This document shows positions 8,658 to 17,545 of a DNA stretch of 64,000 bases, one piece after another. The notes under the pieces are model-generated. The model ran no database searches. It was not told where the DNA came from and saw only the letters and a list, made by a program, of their open reading frames with translations. Both the position numbers and the translations under genes were made by a program. The stretch lies in assembly GCA_041390625.1 (NCBI GenBank), contig JAWKPM010000007.1:1-64000 (forward strand), written 5' to 3'. This stretch comes from RBC038 sp041390625 (GTDB taxonomy: Bacteria; Chloroflexota; Dehalococcoidia; UBA2979). The number at the start of each line of letters is the position of its first letter. Positions within the stretch are counted from its first letter, which is position 1.

Positions 8658-9413
8658 CTACCACTGGCGGCCAATGCCACCTCGACGCTGGAAGAAGCCG
8701 GCGGGCCAGTTGCGGCCGGTCATCATCGCGGAGTCGATGTCCTCCTCGGTGGCGATGCCGGCGTCGACGATCGTTTGCGCCTCGCGGCGAGCGGCGGCGA
8801 ACACGCGGTTCAGGATGAAGCCGTAGGTGCCGGGCATGTCCTTCACGAGCTGGGTGGTCTTGCCGGCCTGCTCACCGACCCTGCGCACCGTGTCGATCGT
8901 CTCCTGGGACGTCTCCGGCGTGTAAATGACCTCGCACATGCGCATCGTGGGGACCGGGTTCGAGTAGTGCATTCCGGCGAAGAGCGCCTTGCGGCCCTCG
9001 GAGACGTCGCGGGCCATCTCCGCGACGACGTAGCCCGAGGTGTTCGAGACGAAGATCGCGTCGGACTTCACGACCTCGTCGAGCTCCTTGAAGACCTTCT
9101 GCTTGAGCTCGAGGTTCTCCGGCACAGCCTCGATGACGAAGTCGCAGTCGTTGAGGTCGTTGATGTTCGTCGTGTAGGTGATGCGGTTCATGCCCTCGAG
9201 GGCCTCGTCGAAGCCGATCTTGTTGCGCTCGACGGCGCGCTTCAGGCCCCAGCGGCCGTCGCAGATCTCGAAGCGGGTCTTCTCGATCGCCTCGTCGTTG
9301 ATGTCGCGGATCACGACGTCGTAGCCGCCGATGGCCGACATGACCTGGCCGATGCCGCCGCCCATGACGCCGCCGCCTACGACGCCAACCTTCTTCACGT
9401 CCTCGAACTTCAT
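8658..9413 (-). CDS. 3-hydroxyacyl-CoA dehydrogenase, NAD-binding, short form
   Basis: A 251-aa protein that oxidises 3-hydroxyacyl-CoA with NAD+. The Rossmann signature VGVVGGGVMGGGIGQ is at residues 9-23. The family catalytic residues are all visible: Ser in VSNTSGY, His in GMHYSNPVP, the following Glu and Asn in GFILNRV. The protein stops about 30 residues before the usual C-terminus of about 282 aa, right after GRNWPAG, so much of the C-terminal dimerisation half is missing. Either this is a genuinely short subfamily or a 3' truncation. The neighbouring acyl-CoA dehydrogenase supports a beta-oxidation role. Confidence 0.85.
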   Translation of the reverse strand: MKFEDVKKVGVVGGGVMGGGIGQVMSAIGGYDVVIRDINDEAIEKTRFEICDGRWGLKRAVERNKIGFDEALEGMNRITYTTNINDLNDCDFVIEAVPENLELKQKVFKELDEVVKSDAIFVSNTSGYVVAEMARDVSEGRKALFAGMHYSNPVPTMRMCEVIYTPETSQETIDTVRRVGEQAGKTTQLVKDMPGTYGFILNRVFAAARREAQTIVDAGIATEEDIDSAMMTGRNWPAGFFQRRGGIGRQW

Positions 9414-9515
9414 CGCTCGCTCCCACCGCTGCTCCCGCGCAGCCGTGCGCAGGCCGCGAGAGGATACGCCTCGACGCTGCGAGCTTGCACGATCGGCGTT
9501 GAGGCCTCGCGGGTG

Positions 9516-11114
9516 TCAGGCGACGGCGATGGTCCGACTCGGCGGTCGGGCGGAGAGCACGAGCACCACGGCGATCATGGCCGCGGCCGCGACGGCGAAG
9601 AAGGCGCCGTCGTAGTTCCCGATGCGGTCGAAGTAGATCGACGTCGCGAGTGGCGCGCCGGCCTGGATGATCAGCGCGAACGGCAGGCCGGCACTTCGAA
9701 CCGAGCCGAGGTAGCGACGGCCGTAGAACGAGGCCCAGACGACCTCCTGCAGGGGGATCAGGCCACCCCAGCCCACGCCGAGCAGGAAGTACGAGGCGTA
9801 GATGAGCGGCAGGGCATGCGCGCGCACGCTGAAGACGATCAGCACGATCGCGATCGCGTTGACGAAGAACCCGAAGGCGGTCAGCCGCCTCGGGTCCGCC
9901 TTGTCGATGAGATAGCCCCAGCCGGGCTTCGTCAGCATCGAGGGGATCGAAGTGATGCTGATCATCACGGCGGCGACGCCGCGCCCGTAGCCGGCGTCCG
10001 TCATGAACGGGATGGTCTGCACGAGCATGACGCCGATCGACAGTCCGCCGAGGCCGAAGCCGAAGACGATGAGGTAGAACGACGTCGTGCGCAGCGCCTG
10101 GGCGCGCGTCATCGAAGACTGGAAGTCGCGGGCGACAGCCTGGCCTGAGGCGCCCGCCATCTCGCTGTCGGACTTGTTGTCGGGATGCAGCCCGTGGTCC
10201 TCGGGCGCGCGTCGCATGACGAACGACAGCGGCAGGATGATCGCGAAGGCGGCGATGGCGAGCACGCGCCATGCGGTGCGCCAGCCCACGTCGTCGACGA
10301 GGGCGGTGGCAAGCGGGGTGAGCGCGACGCCGGCGAACGAGACGCCCATCGAGGCGAAGCCGATCGCCCGACCTCGCTTCTCCACGAACCACTTCGAGAG
10401 CGTCACGTTCACGACGAGGTTGCCGATGAGGGCGGCACCGACCGTCAGCACGAGGCCGTTCAGCAGCAGCCATTGCCACAGCTCCTGCACGTAGGAGATC
10501 GCGAACATCGCAGCGGCGAGCACGAAGATGCCACCCGCCATCAGGCGTCGGCCGCCGTGGCGATCGACGTAGCTCCCGATGAAGAGGCCGCCGAACCCGA
10601 GCACGAACTGGCCGATGGTGCGGGCCAGCGTGTACTCGGAGCGGGTCCAGTCGAGCTCCTCGGTCATCGGCTTCAGGAAGGTGCCGACGACGTAGTTCTG
10701 GGAGCCGACCGAGACGAACTGCGCGATGAAGGCGGCAGCCACGAGGTAGTAGCCGTAGTAGATGCCCTTGCGGACGACGGCCTGAGCCGTAGGGGACGTC
10801 AGGGCCGGCGTCGCGCTCGCGACGGCGGACGCGCCGCTGGCGATGCCGTTCGAGACCGCCTGGCTGACGCCGTTCGCGGCTCGTGAGGCTGCGGACGCAC
10901 CATTCGAGGCAGCGCTCGAAGCGGCACTCGCGATCGAGGGGCGTGCGCGCCGCGGTCGAGGCGCTTGCGGCCTCGATGAGCCGTTGGACGCGCCATTCGA
11001 TGAGTTCGACGAGCCCGAGGGGCGTGCCGAGTCCGGGCGCATGTAGTCCGGGCCGGCCGAAGACGGCTCGTCGGGGGTCATGTAGTCCCGGCGAGGGGGA
11101 CGCGCTGGGGACAT
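9516..11114 (-). CDS. MFS transporter (oxalate/formate antiporter-like) with a long low-complexity N-tail
   Basis: A 532-aa inner-membrane carrier. Residues about 1-115 are a soluble, Ser/Ala/Asn/Pro-rich low-complexity tail with repeated SNGAS-like units. Twelve membrane helices follow from YYGYYLVAAAFIAQF onward, with the MFS loop motif GSYVDRHGGRRLMAGG after helix 2 and a charged central loop. It resembles the monocarboxylate/oxalate-formate branch. Located upstream of two acyl-CoA oxidation genes, it may import their substrate (inference). The start at 11114 is one of several possible in the tail; nothing fixes it. The tail is unusual for MFS proteins. Confidence 0.82.
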   Translation of the reverse strand: MSPARPPRRDYMTPDEPSSAGPDYMRPDSARPSGSSNSSNGASNGSSRPQAPRPRRARPSIASAASSAASNGASAASRAANGVSQAVSNGIASGASAVASATPALTSPTAQAVVRKGIYYGYYLVAAAFIAQFVSVGSQNYVVGTFLKPMTEELDWTRSEYTLARTIGQFVLGFGGLFIGSYVDRHGGRRLMAGGIFVLAAAMFAISYVQELWQWLLLNGLVLTVGAALIGNLVVNVTLSKWFVEKRGRAIGFASMGVSFAGVALTPLATALVDDVGWRTAWRVLAIAAFAIILPLSFVMRRAPEDHGLHPDNKSDSEMAGASGQAVARDFQSSMTRAQALRTTSFYLIVFGFGLGGLSIGVMLVQTIPFMTDAGYGRGVAAVMISITSIPSMLTKPGWGYLIDKADPRRLTAFGFFVNAIAIVLIVFSVRAHALPLIYASYFLLGVGWGGLIPLQEVVWASFYGRRYLGSVRSAGLPFALIIQAGAPLATSIYFDRIGNYDGAFFAVAAAAMIAVVLVLSARPPSRTIAVA

Positions 11115-11350
11115 CGCTACCGCCTCGGGTGCCCGCCCATGGAGGTCGGGGCCGTCGCGCATCGAACGTACGGGTTCCCTCGAAGATTGCGTGACGCCGC
11201 AGTCAGCCGCATGAGGGGCTTCCCGATGATACGGGCGTTACGTCGAACGGTCTGCGGCCTCGAGACGCTGTTCCCGCCTCGATCAGGGTGCTTGCTGCCG
11301 CGAGCGCACGAGCGGCGTCCTAGACTCGAACGAGGCGGGAAGAGGCATCG

Positions 11351-12112
11351 ATGAAGAAGCGCGCGTACCAGGAACAGCTGCTTGAGCTGCAGATTGAGCT
11401 CACCAAGATGCAACGGGACTGCTGCATCGAGGGCGGGCACCGCTTCCTCGTGATCTTCGAGGGGCGTGACGCGGCGGGGAAGGACGGCACGATCAAGCGG
11501 ATCGTGCAGCACCTGAGCCCTCGGGAGGTACGTGTGGTCGCCCTCGGGACGCCGACCGAGCGCGAGCAGTCGGAGTGGTACTTCCAGCGCTGGGTGGAGC
11601 ACCTCCCGGCGGCCGGCGAGGTCGTGCTGTTCAACCGGTCCTGGTACAACCGCGCCGGCGTCGAGCGGGTGATGGGCTTCGCGACACCGGCGCAAGTGGA
11701 CGGCTTCCTGACGCGCGTCGCCGAGTTCGAGCGGCTGCTGGTCGAGGGTGGGATCCACCTGCTCAAGTACTACCTCGACGTCACGAAGGACGAGCAGAAG
11801 GAGCGCCTGGCGGACCGCAAGAAGAGCCCGCTCACGCAGTGGAAGACCAGCCCCATCGACGAGGTCGCCATCGAGCGCTTCGACGACTACACCGAGGCGC
11901 GCGATGAGATGCTGCGCCGCACCCACTCGACGATGGCGCCGTGGCGAGTCGTGCACGCCGACAACAAGCGGCGGACGCGACTCGCGGTGATCCGCGATCT
12001 GCTGTCGCACGTGAACTACGACGACAAGCGCCTCGATGTGACGCGGGCGCGGGACGAGCGCGTGAAGGTCTTCGACCCGTCGCTCATCGACTCGGGTTGG
12101 CTCGCTCGCTAG
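11351..12112 (+). CDS. ppk2: Polyphosphate kinase 2
   Basis: A 253-aa PPK2 enzyme that transfers phosphate between polyphosphate and nucleotides. It carries the Walker A-like GRDAAGKDGTIKR (about 38-50), the Walker B region FNRSWYNRAGVERVMGF (about 93-110) and the lid module ERLADRKKSPLTQWKTSP (about 157-175). It is a one-domain form of normal size. The ATG at 11351 follows GGGAAGAGG; a TAGACT -10 box at 11321 gives a leader of about 20 nt. Class (GDP- or ADP-forming, or both) cannot be decided from sequence alone. Confidence 0.93.
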   Translation: MKKRAYQEQLLELQIELTKMQRDCCIEGGHRFLVIFEGRDAAGKDGTIKRIVQHLSPREVRVVALGTPTEREQSEWYFQRWVEHLPAAGEVVLFNRSWYNRAGVERVMGFATPAQVDGFLTRVAEFERLLVEGGIHLLKYYLDVTKDEQKERLADRKKSPLTQWKTSPIDEVAIERFDDYTEARDEMLRRTHSTMAPWRVVHADNKRRTRLAVIRDLLSHVNYDDKRLDVTRARDERVKVFDPSLIDSGWLAR

Positions 12113-12127
12113 CCCTCGGGTGGTCGC

Positions 12128-12904
12128 TTAGCCCGTCGAGGAGTCGCGGACGGTTGCGAGCAGCTCGTACATCACGTCGTCGATCGGCACGAGACAGGCG
12201 TCGGGCACGCTGAAGGCATCACCCTTCGTCTGGAAGAAGATGCCCTGCGCATTGCTGACGACGCGGTCGATGCGATGGAGCACGAAGCGCCCCTCGACGG
12301 TTGAACCGCAGTCGGATGACGGCTGCTTGAAGTAGATGATGTCGCCGACGTCGAGCTCGGTGACCGACGACGGCTTGAAGAGCACCAGCAGATCGCTACA
12401 GGTAATCGTGGGCTCCATGCTGCCGGAGCAGATCGCCTTCGTCGTCACGACCTCGCGAATCGAACGGTCGATGTAGAGCGCCGGACCGGGGAGCTCCGTG
12501 GAGCTCACGGGCTGGAGCTTGTCCCAGCGCGCCACCTGAGCCGAGAGGTCGTGGTAGGCGTCGAGCAGTTCGGTCAGATCGCCATCCGCCTGCAGCTCGT
12601 TGAGCGCCTGCGAGGTCTGGGCGAGCGCCGCCTCGACGGTGGTGGCGTGCTCCTGGCTGCGCCCGAGCTCGACCTGGGCATCGGCGAGGGCGGACCGCAA
12701 CTCATCGCGGTCGGCGTCGAGCACATCGAGGGCGGTCGTCAGGCGCTGGGCCTCGGCCTCGGAGGCCGCGAGATCAGCGGCGAGACTGGCGCGTTCACCG
12801 CTCGAGGCGAGCGCGGAGGCCACGAAGCCACCGGCGATCAAAGCGGCGGCGAGCACGACGCCGGCGACAACGGTGAACGGAGCGCGAGAGGGTCTCCGGG
12901 ACAT
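12128..12904 (-). CDS. S26 signal-peptidase-like protein with N-terminal coiled coil
   Basis: A 258-aa protein with an N-terminal membrane helix (about 10-32), a long predicted coiled coil (about 36-110, rich in A/E/L/Q heptads) and a C-terminal S26 domain. Key motifs are CSGSMEPTI (the putative nucleophile Ser) and FVLHRIDRV, where a His occupies the place of the usual general-base Lys, as in SipW/ER-type signal peptidases. FQTKGDAFSVPD matches the conserved GDN-type box. The catalytic domain would lie outside the membrane. The coiled-coil spacer between anchor and protease is odd for a signal peptidase. Function: candidate specialised signal peptidase, substrate unknown. Confidence 0.78.
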   Translation of the reverse strand: MSRRPSRAPFTVVAGVVLAAALIAGGFVASALASSGERASLAADLAASEAEAQRLTTALDVLDADRDELRSALADAQVELGRSQEHATTVEAALAQTSQALNELQADGDLTELLDAYHDLSAQVARWDKLQPVSSTELPGPALYIDRSIREVVTTKAICSGSMEPTITCSDLLVLFKPSSVTELDVGDIIYFKQPSSDCGSTVEGRFVLHRIDRVVSNAQGIFFQTKGDAFSVPDACLVPIDDVMYELLATVRDSSTG

Positions 12905-13020
12905 CGTGGTGGCCTTTCACGCGTCGTGCCGCCCGGACGGCACGACTCTCGGAACGATCCACCCCGCATCGATTATCGACAGGAGAGGCGCGGCTTGCCA
13001 GCCGTGTCGCCCCCAACCCG

Positions 13021-13455
13021 TCAACGTCCGTCATGGCGCAGGACGCGCTCCTCCACCATCTCCACGATGCGGGCAACTCGGCGCTCACGGGTGTCGCGGC
13101 GCTTGGCGTTCTCGAGGAAGCGCAGGGCCTCGCGACGCAGCCCGTCGGGGAGGTTGAAGAACGCCTCGATGCCGCCGTCGACCACATCGAGGGCGTTGAG
13201 GAGCTCGAGCGGGGGCGGCGGCTCGGGCGGATCGAGGTCGGGCGCGAGCTCGAGCTCGACCGTGTCGCCCTCCTCGAGGGCCGCCCCCTCGCGTAGCGGT
13301 CCGTCGAGGAAGACCCGATAGGCACTGTCACCGCGCGGCACGAGCGTGGTGTGGAACGTGACGCCTCGGGCGGTGCCGACGACGGGGACGTAGCGCTCGG
13401 GACCGAAGGGCTTCGACGCACGCGCCGTGAGGTCGACGCAGAAGTTGGCGCCCAC
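13021..13455 (-). CDS. DUF1905/YdeI-like protein, start uncertain
   Basis: At least 144 aa. The N-terminal part is a DUF1905 barrel (TFHTTLVPRGDSAYRVFLDGPLREG, then EEGDTVELELAPD). The C-terminal part is the YdeI/OmpD-associated helical domain (GIEAFFNLPDGLRREALRFLENAKRRDTRERRVARIVEMV). The GTG at 13455 is the nearest standard start, but coding character and homology (FPRTVRGRL) reach about 70-90 bp further upstream, where no ATG, GTG or TTG is in frame until well inside the divergent DUF885 gene. The true start may be a non-standard codon. Function unknown. Confidence 0.72.
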   Translation of the reverse strand: MGANFCVDLTARASKPFGPERYVPVVGTARGVTFHTTLVPRGDSAYRVFLDGPLREGAALEEGDTVELELAPDLDPPEPPPPLELLNALDVVDGGIEAFFNLPDGLRREALRFLENAKRRDTRERRVARIVEMVEERVLRHDGR

Positions 13456-13590
13456 ACGGCGCAGACGGCCGCGAACGGTGCGTGGGAAGCGCGGTGCCAG
13501 AGGGACCTCGATGTCCGGTGGGCAGCGGTCCGGGGCAGCGGCGATCTCGATGCTAGCATCCGCCCCGAAGCATCCACGAGCGGGGGCCGC

Positions 13591-15282
13591 GTGAGCCGTA
13601 TCAGCGACATTGCAGAGCGTTACGTCGAGGATCTGGCCGCCCTGCATCCGATCGCCGCGACCTCCCTCGGCATCCCGGGGCACGAGGACGAGCTGGGCGA
13701 CTTCTCGCCCCTCGGCGCCGAGCGGGACATCGCGTTCGTGCGCCGAACGCTCGCCGACCTCGATGCGGCGGCCACGGCGGACGAGAGCGAGCGCGATCGC
13801 ATCGCGCGGGAAGCGCTGGCGGAGCGGCTGCGCCTCAGCCTCGAGGAGCACGAGGCCGGCGAGCACTTTCGCGCCCTGAACATCCTCGCGAGCCCGCTGC
13901 AGAGCCTGCGTCGCGTCTTCGACCTCATGTCGCGCGACTCCGAGGACGACTGGCGGCACGTCGCGCATCGGATGGCAGCGGTCGGCGAGGCGCTGGGCGG
14001 CTATCGCCAGACGCTCACGGAAGGCATCGAGCGCGGCCTGACCTCGACGCAGCGTCAGGCGCGCGAGTGCGCGGTGCAGGCCGGGGTCTGGAGCGGCGAG
14101 GTGGAGGGCCAGCCCTCGTTCTTCGCCGGCCTCGTCGACGCGTTCGACGCCTCGGGCGCGCCGGGCGGCGACACGTTGCGTCGCGAGATCGAGACCGGCG
14201 CAACGGCCGCCTCAGATGCGTACGCGGAGATGGGACGGTGGCTGGGCGACCACTATCTCGCGCGAGCGGACGAGCACGACGGGGTGGGCGTCGAGCGCTA
14301 CCGGCTCTCGGCACGCACGTACCTCGGCGCGGAGATCGACCTCGATGAGACGTACCGGTGGGGCTGGGACGAGATGCACCGCGTCGAGCGCGAGCTGACC
14401 GCCACGTCGGAGGTCATCGCGCCCGGCGCCGGCCTCGAGGCCGCGATCGAGCTGCTCGAGACCGACCCCGAGCGCGCCATCGAGGGCGTCGACGCCTTCC
14501 AACGGTGGATGCAGGACCTGCAGGACCGCACCGTCGAGGAGCTGAACGGCCGGCACTTCGACCTGCCGGAGCCCGTCCGCCGCATCGAGGCGATGATCGC
14601 GCCGCCGGGTGGCGCCCTCGCGATGTACTACACCGGGCCCAGCGAGGACTTCAGCCGGCCCGGGCGCACCTGGTACCCCACCGGCGGCAAGACGCGTTTC
14701 CCGCTCTGGGGTGAGGTCTCGATCGCCTACCACGAGGGCGTTCCGGGCCATCACCTGCAGATCGCGATGACGCGCTACCTCCGCGACGAGCTGACGCGCG
14801 TCCAGCGGCTCATGCTGACGGGCACCTCGGGCTACTCCGAGGGCTGGGGCCTCTACGCCGAGCGCCTGATGGCTGAGCTCGGCTACCTCGAGGTGCCGGA
14901 CTACCAGCTCGGGCTGCTGCGCTCGCAAGCGCTCCGCTCGGCGCGCGTCGTCGTCGACATCGGGCTGCACCTCGGGCTGCCGATCGCCCTCGATGACCCG
15001 TTCCACCCGGGCGAGACGTGGACGCCCGAGCTCGCGCACGAGTTCATGGTCACGCGGAGCCACTGGCCGGCCGACTTCCTCTCCTCGGAGGTCACGCGGT
15101 ACTTGGGACTGCCGGGGCAGGCGATCTCCTACAAGGTCGGCGAGCGCATGTGGCTCGCAGCGCGCGAGCAGGCGCGGACACGCGATGGGGCGGACTTCGA
15201 CCTCAAGCGCTGGCACTCGCGCGCGCTCGGCCTCGGGCCGATGGGCCTCGAGCAGATGCAGCGCGAACTGGGGGCGGCGTAG
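13591..15282 (+). CDS. DUF885 family metallopeptidase-like protein
   Basis: A 563-aa protein of the DUF885 family, distantly related to M32-type carboxypeptidases. The zinc-binding HExxH-like motif is visible as YHEGVPGHHLQIAM at about residues 384-397, followed by the downstream Glu helix GYSEGWGLYAERLM (about 412-425). Length is normal. The GTG at 13591 was chosen because the reading VSRISDIAERYVEDL matches the usual N-terminus; a TAGCAT box about 30 nt upstream could be its -10. No signal peptide, so cytoplasmic. Substrate unknown; peptide hydrolysis is an inference from the motif. Confidence 0.88.
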   Translation: MSRISDIAERYVEDLAALHPIAATSLGIPGHEDELGDFSPLGAERDIAFVRRTLADLDAAATADESERDRIAREALAERLRLSLEEHEAGEHFRALNILASPLQSLRRVFDLMSRDSEDDWRHVAHRMAAVGEALGGYRQTLTEGIERGLTSTQRQARECAVQAGVWSGEVEGQPSFFAGLVDAFDASGAPGGDTLRREIETGATAASDAYAEMGRWLGDHYLARADEHDGVGVERYRLSARTYLGAEIDLDETYRWGWDEMHRVERELTATSEVIAPGAGLEAAIELLETDPERAIEGVDAFQRWMQDLQDRTVEELNGRHFDLPEPVRRIEAMIAPPGGALAMYYTGPSEDFSRPGRTWYPTGGKTRFPLWGEVSIAYHEGVPGHHLQIAMTRYLRDELTRVQRLMLTGTSGYSEGWGLYAERLMAELGYLEVPDYQLGLLRSQALRSARVVVDIGLHLGLPIALDDPFHPGETWTPELAHEFMVTRSHWPADFLSSEVTRYLGLPGQAISYKVGERMWLAAREQARTRDGADFDLKRWHSRALGLGPMGLEQMQRELGAA

Positions 15283-15303
15283 CGTGTCGCAGGCGGAAGG
15301 CGG

Positions 15304-15810
15304 CTAGAGGGCGGCGGCGACCTGCTCGATCTCGCCTCGGAACTTGCCATCCTCGATGGTCAGCCAGGCGATGTTGCATGGCACGAGGAACGACGGGTAG
15401 CCCTGTCCGCCGTTGAGGAAGTAGACGCCCTCGCGCGTCTCGTCGACGGTCTCGTGCAGGTGGCCGTAGAGAATGACGTCGACGCCCTCGGGGAAGTCGC
15501 CCAGCAGCACCTCGGGCTCGAACTCGGGACCGGCCCACGAGGGGTGGGTCAGGCCGATGCGCACACCTTCGACCTCGAAGATCTCGCGGTAGGGCAGCGC
15601 CTGTCGCACGTCGACGGGGTCCGAGTTGCCGTGGACGACGTAGGAGCGCTTCGCGGCAGCGCGAAAGCCCTCGATGACGTCGAGGCGCACGACGTCGCCG
15701 GCGTGGACGGCGATGTCGGCCTCGGCGACGGCCTCGCGGATCCGAGGGTGCACCTCTTCCCACGAGTAGGCGTGCGTGTCGCCGACGAGCACGATACGGG
15801 TCGTAGCCAT
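15304..15810 (-). CDS. YfcE-type metallophosphoesterase
   Basis: A 168-aa calcineurin-like phosphoesterase. Metal-binding motifs in order: GDTH (residues 10-13), GDVVRLD (about 39-45), GNSDP (about 62-66), LTHPSW and YGHLHE (about 115-120). This is the compact YfcE/MJ0936 class, which hydrolyses phosphodiesters in vitro; the natural substrate is unknown. The ATG at 15810 gives the usual N-terminus (MATTRIVLVGDTH). It converges with the DUF885 gene. Confidence 0.88.
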   Translation of the reverse strand: MATTRIVLVGDTHAYSWEEVHPRIREAVAEADIAVHAGDVVRLDVIEGFRAAAKRSYVVHGNSDPVDVRQALPYREIFEVEGVRIGLTHPSWAGPEFEPEVLLGDFPEGVDVILYGHLHETVDETREGVYFLNGGQGYPSFLVPCNIAWLTIEDGKFRGEIEQVAAAL

Positions 15811-15918
15811 GCGCGGCATCATGCCCGCCGGGGCGCGTACTGGCGAGTCTGTCGCACGGGCCGTGGTGACGGCAGGGGCTAGGATGCGCGTCGGCGGGGG
15901 CTCAGGGAGGAGCGATCG

Positions 15919-16578
15919 ATGCGCGTGAACGGACTTCGAGGCGGCTTGCTCGCGATGGCGCTGGCGATCGGCCTCGGGATGGGCCTGGCCTCGATCCCTG
16001 GGGAGGCGCGCGCGCAGGAGGGACCGCCGCAGCACATCCAGGACGCGCTCGTGGCGACGTTCCTCGCGGAGGTGGGGACGACGCAGAGCGGTATCCTCAT
16101 TGAGCGCTACACGCCCGTGACCTGGAAAGACGGCTGCATGGGCGTCAACGAAGGTGAGGCTGCCTGCACGCAGGCGCTCGTCGACGGCTGGGTGCTGTGG
16201 GTGAGCTCCGACAATGTCGGCTACCGCTTCCACGCGAACCTCGACGCTTCGATCATGCTGCTCGCGGCGCAGGGCGTGCCGATTGACTCGATGGCGACGG
16301 CCGGTCTGCCCTCGAGCTCGACGCTGCGACTGTCCTCGGGCGGGTTCACCGGCACACCACCGGGGCCGGGGCTGCTCGGGCTGCTCGTGACGAGCGGCGT
16401 GGTGAGCGCGCAGAACCTCGTCGATGCACTGTCCTCGAGCGGCTGCTCGACCAGCGCGCTCGCGGTCCTCGAGAGCGGCGCGTGGAAGGTGTACATCCCG
16501 GGCGCGCCGGGCGCCGTGAACGCGGCCTTCCCCTCGGCGCTGACGACCGGCACGCCGTTCGCGGTGAGGTGCGGCTAG
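15919..16578 (+). CDS. Secreted hypothetical protein
   Basis: A 219-aa protein with a clear signal peptide (residues 1-32, cleavage near ARAQEG). The mature part has two short disulfide candidates (DGCMGVNEGEAACTQ and SSGCSTSALAVLESG) plus a C-terminal Cys (VRCG). A Gly/Pro-rich linker lies at about 145-160. I do not recognise a family; it looks like an exported adhesive or inhibitor-like domain protein. The start is supported by GGGAGGAG 8 nt upstream and a TAGGAT -10 box at 15880. The 3' end overlaps the convergent AlbA_2 gene by 4 nt. Confidence 0.7.
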   Translation: MRVNGLRGGLLAMALAIGLGMGLASIPGEARAQEGPPQHIQDALVATFLAEVGTTQSGILIERYTPVTWKDGCMGVNEGEAACTQALVDGWVLWVSSDNVGYRFHANLDASIMLLAAQGVPIDSMATAGLPSSSTLRLSSGGFTGTPPGPGLLGLLVTSGVVSAQNLVDALSSSGCSTSALAVLESGAWKVYIPGAPGAVNAAFPSALTTGTPFAVRCG

Positions 16579-17426
16579 GTGTCGATCGGCGTAGTCCAGG
16601 TTCGCGGAGGGCGCTGATCACCTAGTCGCCACTTCTCTCCCCCAGAGACTTGCTGCCGCACTAGCTGAATCCGGAACAGCTCGTAGGAGTACGAGTCACG
16701 CCAGACACTACGCACCTCCAGACCGAGTTCTTCCGTCCCGACGAGATCGTCATCCCCTGGCACGTCGGAGAAGCGCAGATTGTCCGATATGTGGGCACGG
16801 GCAAGTTGAGGCACATTGACTTGACGCCACTCGCGCGGCTCAAGCCGCGGACTTCGGAATCGCCACTCCAAGAAAGGGGGCATGTCGCCGCCGATGTGTT
16901 CAAGACGCCAAGAGGGCTCGATTCCGTCTGGGTAGACCCGGTGACCCAAGGGCACGATCGCGAATCGAGGGCGCTCCTGTGTGCCCCGCGCAAGTCGCCT
17001 TACCTCATCCGGGCTCGCGGGTTCCGATAGGGAGCCGCGTCTAACGTACGGCCGACTCTCAACAAAGTACGGCGGGGTCTCGCCCGCCGCGACCCGGATC
17101 ACGCACAGCGGGACTTGGCCGTGTGATTCGATCCACACCGTCACGGAGGGCGATGGGTCGACCAACTTAACGATGCCCTCCACGCGCTCCAGCGCGGCAT
17201 CGAATCCCACGACTCGTCCGGCATCGTCAACGCCCAGCAGAATCCATCCCCCGCCAGAGGAGGCAAAGGCGGCGATCTCCGTGGCGAGGTCCCGAGCCTG
17301 TTTGGGCATCGCCGCTTTGAACTCAACGTGTTGACCTTCGCCAGCACCGAGAGCCTCGTCGACAGTGGACGGGAACGCAGGCATGCCGTCAGCGTACTGC
17401 GATCGCTCGGCGAGACTCTGGTCCAT
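16575..17426 (-). CDS. AlbA_2 (divergent AAA_4/Schlafen-like) domain protein
   Basis: A 283-aa protein. Residues about 28-150 form an AlbA_2 domain: EGQHVEFKAAMP, then IAAFASSGGGWILLGVDDAGRVVG, RVAAGETPPYFVESRPYVRRGS, the signature order of this family. The C-terminal half is not recognised. AlbA_2 domains occur in putative nucleic-acid-binding regulators and in some defence and phage-related proteins. Codon use is less GC-biased than in neighbouring housekeeping genes, hinting at acquisition (inference). AAGGAG lies 5 nt before the ATG. It is divergent from sucCD and shares their promoter region. Confidence 0.8.
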   Translation of the reverse strand: MDQSLAERSQYADGMPAFPSTVDEALGAGEGQHVEFKAAMPKQARDLATEIAAFASSGGGWILLGVDDAGRVVGFDAALERVEGIVKLVDPSPSVTVWIESHGQVPLCVIRVAAGETPPYFVESRPYVRRGSLSEPASPDEVRRLARGTQERPRFAIVPLGHRVYPDGIEPSWRLEHIGGDMPPFLEWRFRSPRLEPREWRQVNVPQLARAHISDNLRFSDVPGDDDLVGTEELGLEVRSVWRDSYSYELFRIQLVRQQVSGGEKWRLGDQRPPRTWTTPIDT

Positions 17427-17435
17427 CCCAACTCC

Positions 17436-17463
17436 TTGAGCCTCTGAGGGCCTCTGCTACGAT
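17436..17463 (+). promoter_or_regulatory. Predicted sucCD promoter
   Basis: TTGAGC (17436-17441), 16-bp spacer, TACGAT (17458-17463), giving a start near 17470 and a leader of about 75 nt to the sucC ATG. It lies in the divergent gap between the AlbA_2 gene and sucC. Confidence 0.55.
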
Positions 17464-17545
17464 GCCGCGGGCCGCGAGCGCGGCTCGCTGCACGTTCGAC
17501 CCACATTCGATGGCGCATGCGCCGTGCGCGGGCGGGGGAGCCTCG

